Of a DNA stretch of 64,000 nt, positions 35,665 to 48,849 are shown in pieces. Location: positions 12,810,348 through 12,874,347 of the forward strand of contig JAQFVV010006203.1 in NCBI GenBank assembly GCA_028023455.1. Direction: 5' to 3'. Position 1 is the stretch's first letter. Each line of letters begins with the position of its first letter. A model generated the notes under the pieces. The model made no database searches. It was not told the origin of the DNA and saw only the letters and a list, made by a program, of their open reading frames with translations. The DNA comes from Epiperipatus broadwayi. Lineage: Eukaryota > Onychophora > Udeonychophora > Euonychophora > Peripatidae. A program made the translations under genes and the position numbers.

Positions 35665-36265
35665 ATAAATTTACTAAACGCACATTGATTACATAAGTAA
35701 CATTTACTGAGGCTATAATCTCGATAATATGCGTATAAAATGTGATAGTAGGGACCTCTACAGGTGTTTTAACCACAAGCTTACACTATGGAAGAAAAGA
35801 GGGGAACCCAGGGGAACCCCTTCTTACTTCAACCTATTTTCTATTTAAATAGGTGAAAGTGAAGCGGTTAGATCTGCGAACGTGAAGCTATTCAATACTA
35901 GCCTCAGTAAATATTACTTATGTAATCAATGTGCGTTTAATAAATTTATAATTACAACTTTAAATTACTGTAATAGATTTCTAAATATAAAATCTTTCCA
36001 TTGACTCGTTGTAAATCGAAAGATTTCGCGAGTATTAATGTGTAATAAGAAATATGGACTTAATCAGTGAAGTATTGAATAGCTTCACGCTCACAGATCT
36101 AACCACTTCAGCTTCACCTATTTAAATAGAAAGTAGGATGAAGTAAGGAGGGGTTCCCCTCTTTTCTTCCATAGTGTAAGCTTGTGGTTAAAACACCTGT
36201 AGAGGTCCCTACTATCGCATTTTATACACATATTATCGAGGTTATAGCCTCAGTAAATATTACTA
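35665..36265. repeat. ~600 bp foldback element with nested inverted ends
   Basis: Arm 35690-35900 is the reverse complement of 36052-36265 (blocks tactgaggctataat, tagtagggacctctacaggt, gttttaaccacaagcttaca, aagaggggaacccc, tatttaaatagg, gtgaagctattcaatact). In addition the outermost 40 bp (35665-35705) recur inverted at 35901-35945. The loop holds a small hairpin at 36004-36033 with a GAAA tetraloop (aaatc-gaaa-gattt) closed by actcg/cgagt. The arms are GC-richer than the surroundings. No ORF and no hammerhead core. Class unknown. Confidence 0.85.
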
Positions 36266-39100
36266 ATATAATATAATAATATAATAATATAATACATTAC
36301 AATTTACTAAAGTTCTGTTTGCATAATATCTTGTAAACTATTATTGTTATTTTCCCCCCACTAAAAACCAAAGATATTTCTAACAGATAGTCAGCATGGA
36401 AGGACAACCAAACATTCCTAGCAGATTCCTTGATATGGAAAGACAGGATCTGGTCAACTAGTATAAATGGAAGTTACCAATCACAGCATTTTTGTAATTT
36501 TTTCACTGAAAAATTATTTCAGGTAAGACATATTATATATCATTTTTTTCAGCAATTTATGACAAATGTGATAAAGCTGTCTATGAAATTTTTGTTTTAA
36601 CATTTAATTTTCAAAATTTAGAATTTGTGAACCAATTTAAAAATAAAGATGTTTAAAATTGTTAAAAATCTTTTTTTTCTTTTTTTTTTTTGGAGGTAAT
36701 GATTATTTTATCAGCTTTATTACATTCTTTTATATTTTCTCTTTTTAATAATGTATATGTATATTATAATGGGACGATCCTTTTCAGGACTCGAGGAAGT
36801 CACATCTAACTATATTCAGACTTTGAGTCTTCTTATAAAATGCCATGGATGATGTGATTTAAAATATAATCCAATCCACTCCTCTATTAATAACCTCGTT
36901 ACTCTCAGAATTCGATTTCAGAGTAGAAATTGCAATTGACTCTCTTCAGGCATTTCCACAAATATCCCATAGTAATGATAAATTTAGTATAAGCTATATA
37001 TAACTTTTTTATAAATATTAAATCACTAAGTTGATTTTATATATATATGAGTATGTATATTTATAAGTATTGGTTTTATAAAATGACTAAATAAAATAAA
37101 CAAAGGAGACCTGTTTAATTTTAAAATCAAGTTTAACACATTTTAATCCGTAATAGAAACAAAAATATTATCACATAAAAAATAAAAATATTAAAATTTA
37201 GAATTATTATCTGTACTTATATATATATACAATAATAAACTATTTAACATTCAGAAAAAAACATAATGTATTTATTTACATATATATAATTTAAAATCAT
37301 ATGTACAATAAATAATACCACCATACATTATAAATCCACATATTGTGTCATTAAAATGATTCAGTGTGTGTTATATGTCTATATAAGATAACATCCATTC
37401 ACACTAGATTAATAATAGAATGTATTCTGATATTAGTTATGTTATTGTTTAAAAAGAAATTATGATAATTGTCAGGTAAGATGGAATATAATAAAACTTA
37501 TTTCCAAATTGAAATAATTTAAAAAACTTTTACCTTAGTCAGCCGTCACTTTCATCAGAGCATATATCAAAATATCAACATCTAAATTTTATTAAATAAT
37601 AAAAATAAAACATTCATCTTATCAGTTCTCCAATTTAATATACGAAGTAATTTTTCCACGTAAATATAATTATCCCCAAAGGAAATAAAGTTTAAGAGTT
37701 ATTAAAGTACACAATGAAGTAATCCAAGACGAGAAAGAATCATGGTTGTATATCCCTCCTCAGACGAAATAAAATGACAATGAATGTTGAAAGATAAAGT
37801 TCATTGATCATCCTTCGAAGAGGTAATCCAAATATTCATTCTTTTAAATATTTGCATAGTAAAATATTTAACATCTTCTTCAATATAATACTCCATTATT
37901 AAGGCAAATTTTTTTTAAATGGGAATTACGATGATTATACTTTAGGCATTAAGTAGGAATAAATTTACATGTTTAGGTTTAAAACATCAGCAGAAATCCT
38001 TGGCATAAATTGTCTAGCCAAAGAACATCTTTATAAATTTTTGTCTTCTTAAACATATATTTTGAAAACTCATTTCGAAGACGTTGATAACTCTTATAAC
38101 CTTGTCAATTTCAATGATTATTTTTTTATAGTTCTTTATAATGTTAAAAGAAAGTAAATTAATTACTTGAAGACAGTTTCAAAAATAGTGAATCTTCTTT
38201 TTTTCTTAAATGTGTTCTAAATTCGAACACATTTAAATTTACAGACGTAGTTCTTGCCTTGATAACTAAATAGAAGATTATTGTTATAACAATATTAGTT
38301 CATTTTTATACTGGATTAATTTCTGCAAGCATATCACATAATCATGCTCATGCTCTCTATTGTTTAAAATATACAATTTGTAATAAACCCCAAACGTTTA
38401 TTTCCTTTGTTTCAACTGATAAAAATGCAATGTTGACTTAAGGCTTTGTCAAATGTCAAGTTTTAGTTAATACAAAAAAAATACTATTAATTGTAAACAT
38501 TTATTTATGTGTGTGTATAAACAAATTAGAATTATTCATTTTTAGAATTATTCTTTTAATACTAACTAGTTTATGTATATAGCTGATATATGAAAAGCTT
38601 AATATAGGTGTATGTTATTTATATCTGTTAATTCGATATAGGCACAGTTAAATTCACAAAGAAACACAAATTGTTTTAGATGTGGCTCATATGGTAGTCT
38701 CACAATATATTTATATATTTATTGTAATAAAATAGAAAATATATTATAAATTATATTTCTTGTAAATTTTTTTAAAATTAAAGATGGCGCCCTGGGACTT
38801 AAAGAGTAAATAAAATAGGTAAGTATAACCTATTCTGAATGCAGACTAATAAACAGTTAATTACTACATTCAAAATGCAATTATAATTTTCAAATTTCAC
38901 TCTATGTATTGCTTAAATAATAAGTGTAATAATACTCAAGGCTAAATACATTTATTAGTAATCATCAAAATCAGGCATTACTTAGACAATACCAGTATCA
39001 ATAACAATATCAATCTGTTAGCAAGACAATCTCCATTTAACAATATATATATATGTGTGTGTGTATCTTAATTCTAATATTCTCATGGATAAATAATAAA
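36266..39100. other. No gene seen
   Basis: AT-rich. A distinctive less AT-rich patch at 36770-36960 does not match anything else in the window. A possible hammerhead relic (minus-strand CTGATGAAAGTGAC, 37550-37537) lacks a recognisable GAAA partner. A small palindrome aaatgtgttc...gaacacattt lies at about 38207-38233. Confidence 0.5.
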
Positions 39101-39102
39101 TT

Positions 39103-39279
39103 CATAGTATTATTTACAAGATCTTTCATGTAATAAAAATATAATAGCTAAATAGATGATGTTTCAGTTCAATAAGATGTATTTTCTTCATGAAGAAAGT
39201 ATTTGGTATTGTACTGAAATATCAATTATTTAGCTATGATATTTTTATTACATGAAATCTCCCAGAAATAATACTATAA
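39103..39279. repeat. Palindrome with ~88 bp arms and no spacer
   Basis: Arms 39103-39190 and 39191-39279 are reverse complements with moderate divergence (shared catgtaataaaaatat, tagctaaat, tttcag blocks), centred on tcttcatgaaga. Next to the centre each strand reads ATGAAGA...ACTGAAA, loosely like a hammerhead core order but without a valid CTGANGA box. Confidence 0.85.
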
Positions 39280-39419
39280 ATGTATTGTACCATTCGACCC
39301 CTACCCTAAGAATTCTTATAATGCACACAGAAACGAACATGAAATGACTGTCACACATCAGAATATGGCATCATTATAAACTCAATAACAAACTCTAGAT
39401 TTACTAACTTAAAGTTAAC

Positions 39420-39615
39420 CAATTGAATTTTTAACTGAGAGAGATCAAACCAAAGCTGGTTACATTTCCTGATCTCTCCCTTGCTAAAACTCTATTGCCA
39501 TGCTTATGGATATCAGTGCCTTGGCCATCACATACCTTTGAAAGGCTGAATTTGAACCTGGCCTTTAAGCACCACTTCTGGAAAGAGAAAACCCCTCTCA
39601 AAAGAATATTCAACT
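39420..39615 (-). repeat. Possible tRNA-derived SINE fragment
   Basis: The minus strand contains ggttcaaattc (near 39545-39560), two mismatches from the Pol III B box GGTTCGANTCC, in a patch clearly less AT-rich than its flanks. No clear A box and no second copy in the window, so the call is weak. A 60-codon open stretch here is probably fortuitous. Confidence 0.3.
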
Positions 39616-40594
39616 ACCAATGAATTATATGAAACAAATAAGTAAAGAAAGATATCCACATGACAACAAACTTTTAACCACCTGATAAAGTAGTGTCCCA
39701 TGGACTTAGCCCAATCATCCCTTTATCTCAGATAACTGGTGGATTATTCTACAATCAGATAATGTACCTAGTATTGTTGGAGAGAGAAATATAATGAACA
39801 TGCATAAAAAAATAATTTAAACCAAAAACCAATATTTATTTTCCCCAAATAAACCATCACCATTTATATATATGAATAAAAAAAATACATTTTATGAACC
39901 TCAGCATTATGATAAGAGAAGAAAATTAAGAATAATGTTGATTTAATTTAGATATGGAATTCTGCTCCCTGTTTTCACATAAATCCCTTGAATGAAGTAG
40001 TCTGAGTTTCTACTCACACATGCACATATTAAACATTCTTTTTATTTTATTTGTTATCAAAAAAATATAGGTATACATGTATGTCTTTATATACATCCTC
40101 CACACTACTTAACTAAATTATAAGTGTGAATTTGTATACAAGGCAAATGCATACAGAGACAAGAGTGAAATGCTATACTTTAAGTCAACTTGAATTTCTT
40201 TTAATCTATGCATATGTGGATTACAAGCAATAACAAATATAAAAAACACCACATATGCATGTATACATCTAAATATTTTAAAATTAATGTGGGAAAATGA
40301 TTTAACATAACACAATCCAATGCTTTGTGGATGAACAACTTGACAAACATGTAATGCATCAAAACATATGTATTAATAAGATTCATCTTTACTAAATCAT
40401 ATAAATAATAATCAAATAAAATAATAAAATACCATCTGGAATTTTTAGATTTCATCTGGACTTCATGGCTTCTGGGTGTGCTACAAAACTGGACAACAGG
40501 GTGGCAAGGACTTCTCTTCATTTCAGTAAGATGTATGCATTTAAAGGTTCATAATCAGCTAGTATTAGTGGTTACATGGTGATGGCTTGGAAGG

Positions 40595-40700
40595 AACTGG
40601 GCTGGTGCACTGACATAGGATTCTATACCATATTATTACACTGACTGTTCTAGACATTTTTACCTTTCAGGGTTTTACTAATATTTTTCTCTTTAACAGG
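40595..40700 (+). repeat. Dispersed repeat, copy 1
   Basis: Shares with 42217-42320 the ordered blocks ctgtgcactga-like start, gactgttctagac, tttttacctttcagggtttt and tactaatatttttctctt. The two copies are in direct orientation 1.6 kb apart. Class unknown. Confidence 0.8.
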
Positions 40701-42216
40701 TTGCTCCATTGTAGTGTGTCATATGCTTGCATCAGCTGATTCATTGAAATTTTGTTTTCTTTTTTAAATTGTGCAAAAACTATAAGCATGACATCAATAG
40801 AAATCCCAGCATTTGTCGCTGCTTGAAAATCTCTTTGAAATGACATATATTGAATTGAAATTGGATAAAGTTTAAATTGTTATTAATATTTTTAGTAATA
40901 GATTCATTTAATTTTTTTTTTTCTGCTAAATTTACTAGTTTGCATGGAAAAAACAAAGGTAGCTTTTTTTGATCGGCCAAAGTCAGTAATAAAATGGGTT
41001 AAAAATATGCTGGTAATTCGCATTTCAAGGCCTTCGATGTGATAAAAATGTAATCACAGAATATTGGTCATAAGTATTCAATTTTAATTTTTTAATTATT
41101 TGAATAATATTTTACTTTTTTAAAAAATTATTTTGTAAATGATATAATTTATTAATATATTTGTGTTTGTAGTGGTGTGTCTGGTTATTATATAATAAAT
41201 CATTTATGCTTTTTATTATACACTATATAAACTTGTATTCAAATATAACAAACATGTTTTATGTACAATGTAATTTTGGGTCTCTGTTCCAAGTTTGGGG
41301 CAACCTTATTTTATAGACATAATGATTCTCAAAAGGTTTAATTATTTATTAATATGTTTATATTTGTATTAGTGTATTTGTGTTTGCACTTGCATGTTTG
41401 TGTTTGTATAACAAGTAATGATTTACATATAGAGAGCAATGCAATTATAATTTTAGGACTGGTTATCAAATGTACAGAAAGATTGCAGTAAAGCAATCAC
41501 AAATTTACTTGGCATAGTACCATGTAAAAATATAAACACTTAAAATCAATAAAGAGAGATTTTAAATGGTGTGTGGGTGTGATGACAGCCATAATGATTA
41601 TGCATATACCACATGGAATTGTATGCAGGCAAATAATCAAATTCTGATCTTGACTATGCCTTGATATTCATGCTGTGGAGTCAGTAGTTTTGTCACATCT
41701 TGCATCATATTATTTTCAAATCTAAAGCTAGAAAATGAGCTATATACAAATAAATTATATCGCTGTGGAACAATAAATATAACAAGATAACATCACTGGT
41801 GTACATAAAGAATATAAACATCAATGGTGTTCACAAAAAATATAAAATGAAAAGACGAAAATCATTTTGTCATTGATACAGACCATAGCCTACAATTTCT
41901 AGTTTTAGATAAATAAGAAGCCAATTGCTATGATGACAAATGCATATCCATCTTCTGGATATGATTTGTTTTGTATCTTTCATTAGGATGAATCTTTTTC
42001 TTATAGATGCCTTTTAGATTTATTAACTTTTGGCATACAAGATAAAAATGAAGAATTCTTATGCGAATAGTTTTGAAGACTCTGAAGCTATCGATTATCT
42101 CAGGTAAGAAGTATTATATATGGTTTGAAAAATAATTTTGTGAGGAATACAAAGAAATTATCAATGAAAATGTAATTTAAACTTCATTAATGATAAATTA
42201 GAAATTATGAACAATC

Positions 42217-42320
42217 AGCTGGGCAGGTGCACTGATGTGGGATTCTACTCCATATTCATTACTTTGACTGTTCTAGACACTTTTACCTTTCAGGGTTTTA
42301 CTAATATTTTTCTCTTCTTT
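42217..42320 (+). repeat. Dispersed repeat, copy 2
   Basis: Second copy of the 40595-40700 sequence, about 85-90% alike by eye. Open reading through it is not conserved in copy 1, so it is not treated as coding. Confidence 0.8.
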
Positions 42321-45300
42321 AATACAGCATTAGCAGATTGCTACTTATTCATACAGCTTTTGTGGAACTTTTATTTGAAACCAGAATCAGTTTTGTTCCC
42401 TTTTTAATTCTTTTTTTTTTAAATATTGGATGATCAGTGTGTCTTTTTTGGATATGGTTTTAATATACTGGCCTCGGGAGCTTACATATAGCAAAATCAT
42501 TGGTCAGTTGTTTTTCCCAGACCCATGGTTAAATATTTCATTAGTGTTAGGGACCAGCACAGCAGACTAACAGAGGCCTGCAGAGTAACCCCAATTTTCA
42601 GCAACAACACAAAAGAACAACCTCTTCACTTTTCTCTTTTATATTAAACTGTGTCTTTTTTCTCTTTTTTCTATATTATCCCCTCTCAGCACCTGGTGAA
42701 CAGCCTATATAGCACACTCACTATAATACCAATTGGAGTACCCCCTTATAACTATTGCATCAGCCAACTCTAAATTCTTGGCTAACTGAGTAGAAAAAGG
42801 TATATAGCTTTATTACACCTGAGTATTTATCATTTATTTCAATCTTTAATGTTTATCTTTAATTTTTATCTTGGTTTTCATTCAGACCACCTTAGTTGAT
42901 TTAGGAGTTCCATTTACATCAATTTTTTGACACAAAAGGAAAGTTTTTCTCACTTTTCACTTAAAAAAGATTACAAACTAAAAACACAAATCCAAAATAA
43001 AATCATATTTTCTTTGCTGATATTGGCATCTAATTGCCTGATACTTTCTTGTCTTTTAAAAATAAAACACAAAACAGGATGACCATTTCTAATCTATTAG
43101 TAAAATTAACAATTGGTCACACAATAACAACCTAGCTTTGCCTTAGCTCATTAACAGAGAAATTATCTGATAAACATAAAAAAATATAGATATGTTGGAT
43201 CAATTACAATTATTTTTAATTACCCATATGTGTTTTAACATGTAAACAACTTAGCAAAGATACAAATTAGAAAATGTGCAATCGTTAAAAATAAAAATAC
43301 AAAAACACTGCTTGTATGTATAATATTATAATTCACACATACAAATTATAAATCATAAGTTTGAATATTTAATGTATTCCTGTGTGTTAGTAAAATATAT
43401 GCACAGACCATCATCATCATTTTACAGTATGTCTATATCATTCGTACTTAATTTATTGTTGCAACGAGGATAGAATATAATCCAAATTAATATACAATAA
43501 TATTTTTATATATGCGATGAGTTGTAGCTTTAGCTATAGCCACCTTGTGCCTGGCCACTACAAGAGTACCCATCACAATATATATATATTGTAAAGAGTA
43601 GCTTACAATGCAAATATTCCTAACAAGATCGACCTACTTATTGAACCCAATCCATTTGGAACTTACATTAATAATGAGGAGATTATTTGTTTATTAATTA
43701 GGGAATGCACAATAAATTATTATTTTGTAATAAATGTAATACAACCAATATTTTAGAAAATAATATTGTATATATATTATTTGATTAATAAACTGTAATG
43801 TATATATTTTTTAAAATTTTAAATTGAATATTAACTTATAGTCAAATGACTTAGGGATAGCCTGAGGTCAAGTTAGGTAGCCAAGTGTGAAAATAAAACT
43901 GATTTTATTATTCTATTTTTTATCTGTAATAAATGAGATGTATTTAAACAATAGGCAGTTAAAATCTAAGAGTTTCAGGAGATCTAGACACGAACTGTAT
44001 ACAAACAGAAACTTTTTACAAATTGTTCTTCTTGTCAATAATATTCCAGCTATAACAAAATACAGCAGTTAAATTAAAATTTCAAATGCTAAAATGGAGT
44101 TTTTTCTTTTATTTGAATCATAGAAAATTTTAAAGTCAAATACTGTAACTTAAATTTTGCCAAATTCAGAAGAAAGAAAGTGAGAAAGAAAAGTAAAAAT
44201 AATTTATAAATTTTGTGATAATTAAATCATGTTTTGAAAGTTGTTGGAATAATTTTTAGTATTCTAAATCTTTTCAAAAAGAAAAACAAAAATTAAGTCT
44301 GCTGAAAATAGGAGGCAAAAATGAAATAATTATTTTAATACATATATACGTAAAGTGCTTCTATATTATTTAACATAAGTTTATGATTACAAATAATTAT
44401 TGAATGGTACTTTAAGATGAATATGGGCTAAAACAAAACATGCTATTGTGCATCATGTTATTTCCTAACAGTTACATAAAACCTCTATTTTTATTCTACT
44501 TTATTGTAAAACACACAAGAGAATGCCTGCAGTCCAAAGTAAACAAGCATTGGACTATTTAAAGGTGAATCAGTTAAGGATCGAGATGTTTACCATACAC
44601 AACTACAGGAGACACCATTGTACCTATCTATCCTTGCCAAGGAAAATGATTTGCTGAGTCAAACTGCTTTTGGAGAATAACATGCCTAACTATCAACTAC
44701 TATTTTTATTAGGATGATTTTTATGAACTTTGCTCCAACTACAATTTTAATCAAGAAATTAATGTTGTAAATTTTTGTTTGATTTTTTTTTATATTATCT
44801 ATGTTGTATTTTCACACTCTAATGCTAGAAACCTCATTTTTCAGAATTAGCAAAGAAGAAATGGGGGGGGGGGTAATTCACTTAGATATTTTTCTATTTT
44901 ATTGTAAATAAAATCAAGGTCAACCCACCTGCTTCACATCAGGTTATCCATGTAAATAGTAAGGTAAGATTCTCTACATTTATTTTTATAGATTAAATTG
45001 CAACACTTGATACAGAATACATATTATGTTTTATTTTGTTGATTAACCCTGTATATATATTTTTCCAGTATGATTGACTAATCAACCAATACTAATTTCT
45101 ATATCTATCATATATATAAAGTGGGAGAACTTAAATTAAAGAGACTGCAAAAATCAGTAAATATATAATTTAGCTAGCCAGCATCTAAATCATTTTAAAT
45201 TATTAATGTTTATTTTTCTATAGAGTTCATGATTTGTAAAGAATGTGTGACATAGATGGATTTCTACCATGGGGTAAAAGGGATGGATCTGGAGAATTAT

Positions 45301-45489
45301 TAGTTAATAGAATGGTAAAAGTTCACATGTGACACATGTATATATGTATTTTTTATCATTATTATTGTTATTATACTTTGTTATTTATCATTGTCAATAA
45401 ATGTTTAAGAGTTTATATTATTCTGGTCTCTGGTTTATTGAGTTGTCATGACATTCCACAGTTTACAAACAATTATGCATGTGCACACA
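42321..45489. other. No gene seen
   Basis: AT-rich with no recognisable coding sequence. A GC-richer patch at 42545-42790 (agggaccagcacagcagac onward) might be part of an old LTR but has no partner here. A G-run of ten lies at about 44862-44871. Confidence 0.5.
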
Positions 45490-46243
45490 TCTTACAGTTC
45501 ATTCACAATCTTTATTTTTAGACTTTAAAAGCTAAGAAGTCTTAATTGCATCAGCTTCAAATGAATCGGTTGATTGATTTCAGGTTTATTCATTGTTCCT
45601 TTTATTTTTCTCAGATTCCAGGTCCAATCTGGATTTCAGTGCAGGTTTAATTGTCCAACTTTTATTTTATTAAGAATCCTAAAATCTGGATTTGTACCGG
45701 CGGTGTCTCATGAGATTGGTAAAGTTCTTTTTTTTTCTTTCTTTAAACATTGGATTGCTTCTCCTTTTCTTTTACTGAAAGAGATTTAAGCTGCTAGCGT
45801 TTTATCCTAGACGTGAGACATCTACATTTGTTTTTAGTTGCTCTACATGATTAAGTAATTTGGTAACTTCAGGCCAGTTTGAAATACTTTAGAGAATTCT
45901 GTTCTTATCTAATACAATTTTCCCAGCTTGAAACCAATTCAACTATTTAAAATCATAAGATTAATATTTATAAAATTATAAGGTGTATACGTTATATAAT
46001 ATCATTCAGATGTGAATATACCATTTTTAGAAAATAGAATTATTACAAAATATATACAATTATAGCAGACGTGTGTGCATATACAATTACGCACATATAC
46101 GTGTGAATATACGTTTTTATACATGTTAAATTCCCAAGTATATTGTTATATATATGTGTACCTTTAGGTTTTGAACTAGGGAAATGAAGGCTACTGATTT
46201 ATAGAATAGGTGAAACGTATGACGATAAAATCACACTGTTTCA
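45490..46243 (-). repeat. Truncated 3' LTR (U3 only) of the 45.5-53.5 kb element
   Basis: 754 bp, about 98% identical by eye to 52767-53525. It begins TGAAACAG on the minus strand and ends abruptly at ctgtaaga, next to unrelated sequence. Confidence 0.75.
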
Positions 46244-46712
46244 TATCAGTGAAGTCCGGAAACAAAAAAAAACAATAAAAAAAAATGAATTTTCTTATTA
46301 TTTAAATGAGCCATCATAAGTCATTTTCTGTGTATAAGATTTATGAAATTTATTTCTCACGTTGTATCAGCACCTCCCATCCTAACTTTGGTCTACTCAG
46401 TACAAAAAAAAAACACAAAAAAAAAAAACACCTGACAAACAAATGAATCCTTTCACTCTAAAACCTAATCCATTTCTCACTACATCTAATACCTCATTGT
46501 TCATATGGATAAAATATACCCATGCCTTACTCTTACCTATATATATATATATAATCATTCCTCTACATCTACTAAATATGCTACCACATCTATGATTATT
46601 TATATTGGTGAAATAATAATAAGAAAACAATATATAAAAAAAAAAACTACCTCGACCAATAGGCTTATCACCATACCTATATATTTTTACTGGTAAAATG
46701 TGAACTAAATCC

Positions 46713-48702
46713 TTAGATATTAACTATTCCTGATGCATCTGGGGGGTTTGTTTTACAGTCTATTTCACCTTTGGCTCTAAGCATTAGAAACCTTGTCAGC
46801 TTTGCAACCTTATTCTTTGGAACATTATCATTAATCTCTCGAAACCTTGTTCCTCGAAACCTTATCCGCTTTCTCATATTCGAACCATGTGATTTTCTCC
46901 TACTAAAGACATAAGTATCTTCTTTTCTCCTCTTCCTTTTCCACCCTGTCTTTCCCATTTGGGTTCTGGCAGTATCTGGGCTACTCTCACCATCAAAAAT
47001 CACTCCATCCCCCCAGGCCTTGATCTCAGACTTAGCTCCACTATCTTCTGCCCCTCGATCAAACTTATTCATTTTGGAAATTTCTGAGAAAGGTCTGTCT
47101 TCTAAAACATTCCTATCTATGCAAGTTCCAGTAACCTCAATTGCCTTTAGTTTTGGTACTTCTGGGTAAGATTTTGGCTTAATTTCTTCAATAAAAATAA
47201 CATGGTTCGATGAGGTTGAAAGAAGATTTACTTTGTATTCTTCATCATTTCCTTCCATATCTATAGAGTCCTCAATGTGTCTGAACTATCTTTTGTTGTT
47301 CAAAAGATCCCTGCATGATTTCATCAGGTTTCATCCCTTCCATGTTTTCGATATCAATTTCAGTCTCTGAATAGATTTTTGAACCTTCTGATATCTCCAT
47401 ATTGATATTACAATTATCAATATTCACAGCATCGATTTTATACTTTTCCATGATCTCATCACTGATGTTGGACTTTGTTATAAAATTTACATCAATTTTA
47501 GATTTTATTAAATCAGTTTGCGACTCCTCAGCAGTCTTTGTATCCCTTTTAAACTCTTCTACAGTTTCTTCATCAAGTCTCAACTCTTCCTCAGTTTTTA
47601 TATCAAAGTTAAACCCCTCAATCCCTACAACTATTTTGGAGTCTTCTATTACCTTCACATCCATTTTACGTTCTTTTATGGTGTTTAATACTATGTCTGT
47701 CTCAACTTCTGTATGTACTACCTCTCCTTTTGCAGTTTTAGCGATATATTCCACAATTAGTAGCTTTCCTGAAGGTGGATTGGCAATTTCCATATCACTC
47801 TTTATAATTTCAATTTCTTCCTTTTTAATACACTCGATTTTTGCTTTATCAGTAATAGGATTTTCAACCTGTGATTCCCCTGAAATATCTTTGGTTGAAG
47901 CTTCTAAAGTTTCTTCAACTTGCCTTATCTCAATGGTATCCTCTGGCTTCCTTTCTGTTTTAACATGTTCCTCCACTAAACTATTTTTTTCACTCATTTC
48001 CCACATCTCTTTTTGAATACTACCTTGCAACATTTCTTCTACAACCCCTAACTCACTCCTTTGCTCTTTCGATCTTATTTCAAAAGGAGATTCTGACTTT
48101 TCTACTTCCTCTGTATCTACATCCTCATGGTTACTCTCCTTGTTCTCAGTTTCTCTACCTATCTCCACAACTTCTTCCACCATTTCACCCTTTGTTTCTC
48201 TTAGTTCAACCTCTTCTGGATACCATATTACCACTTGCTTGTCTTTCTCAGTAACTCTACTCTCTTCTCTAGCTTTTGATAGTCTCTCCTGTTCCAGCTT
48301 GGCTACCTTGTCCCTGGCTTCCTTTTCCTTCTTAATCTTTTGGACCCTTTATTTTATCTCCCTCCATATGGCATATAACCTATCATCTCTCTCTTTCTCC
48401 CTTTTTTCTCTCTCCTTGTCTCTTTCCCTGTCTCTTTGTTCTATCCTGCTAAATAGAGCAGCTATCATTCTCTTTTCTTCCTGTGTTGTATCCTCCAAAA
48501 CCTGCTCTGGTTCCCCATTAGATTGTTCCCTGTTTTCTGCCTCCCTACTTTTCCCTACTATCTCCTCTTCTGCACTATTTATTTCCACTATTTCTCTTTC
48601 TGATCTCAACCTCTTTCCTTTACTCTCCACCCCCTCTTCGAGCCTTTCCTCTCTTGCCTCACTCTTCTCTACCATTACTCTCTCTTCTGTACTGTTATCC
48701 AT
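46713..48702 (-). pseudogene. Acidic, coiled-coil-prone protein of a non-autonomous LTR element (broken)
   Basis: One protein of about 660 codons can be followed on the minus strand from ATG at 48702, with a single in-frame TAA after WREIK (48349) and a one-base frameshift near 47275. It opens MDNSTEERVMVEKSEAREER, continues through a run of R/E/K (about 48450-48360) and a very Glu-rich central 300 residues, and ends with a basic patch (GWKRKRRKEDTYVFSRRK, RKRIRFRGTRF) and DCKTNPPDASGIVNI. There is no zinc knuckle, protease DTG or RT motif. Position after the 5' LTR suggests a gag-like or structural role, but I do not recognise the family. Serine-rich open frames on the opposite strand are antisense shadows of its Glu codons. 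Confidence 0.6.
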
Positions 48703-48849
48703 TCTGATTTTTGCTAAATGTACTTTAATTTATTCTCAACAGCGCATTGCCATCCTCCCCAATGAAAAGACCATCCATGGATTCTGCCCTACTACTAGTA
48801 ACTACTTGGAACTGAACCAAGCCCTTAATTTATCTAACATATGGGGTTA

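Noticed and set aside
36004-36033. Possible hammerhead around GAAATC in the 35.7-36.3 kb foldback loop
   Set aside because: The upstream box is CTGATTA, helix II cannot be formed and the helix I strands do not pair; only the GAAA hairpin is supported.
37520-37552. Minus-strand CTGATGA followed by AGTGAC, possible hammerhead
   Set aside because: The second half of helix II and the GAAA box are missing (taaggtaaaag), so at most it is a relic.
45574-45789. 71-codon open frame, also nearly intact at 52851-53054
   Set aside because: Conserved only because both lie in the two LTR copies; the reading ends differently in each through a T-run indel, so it is not a gene.
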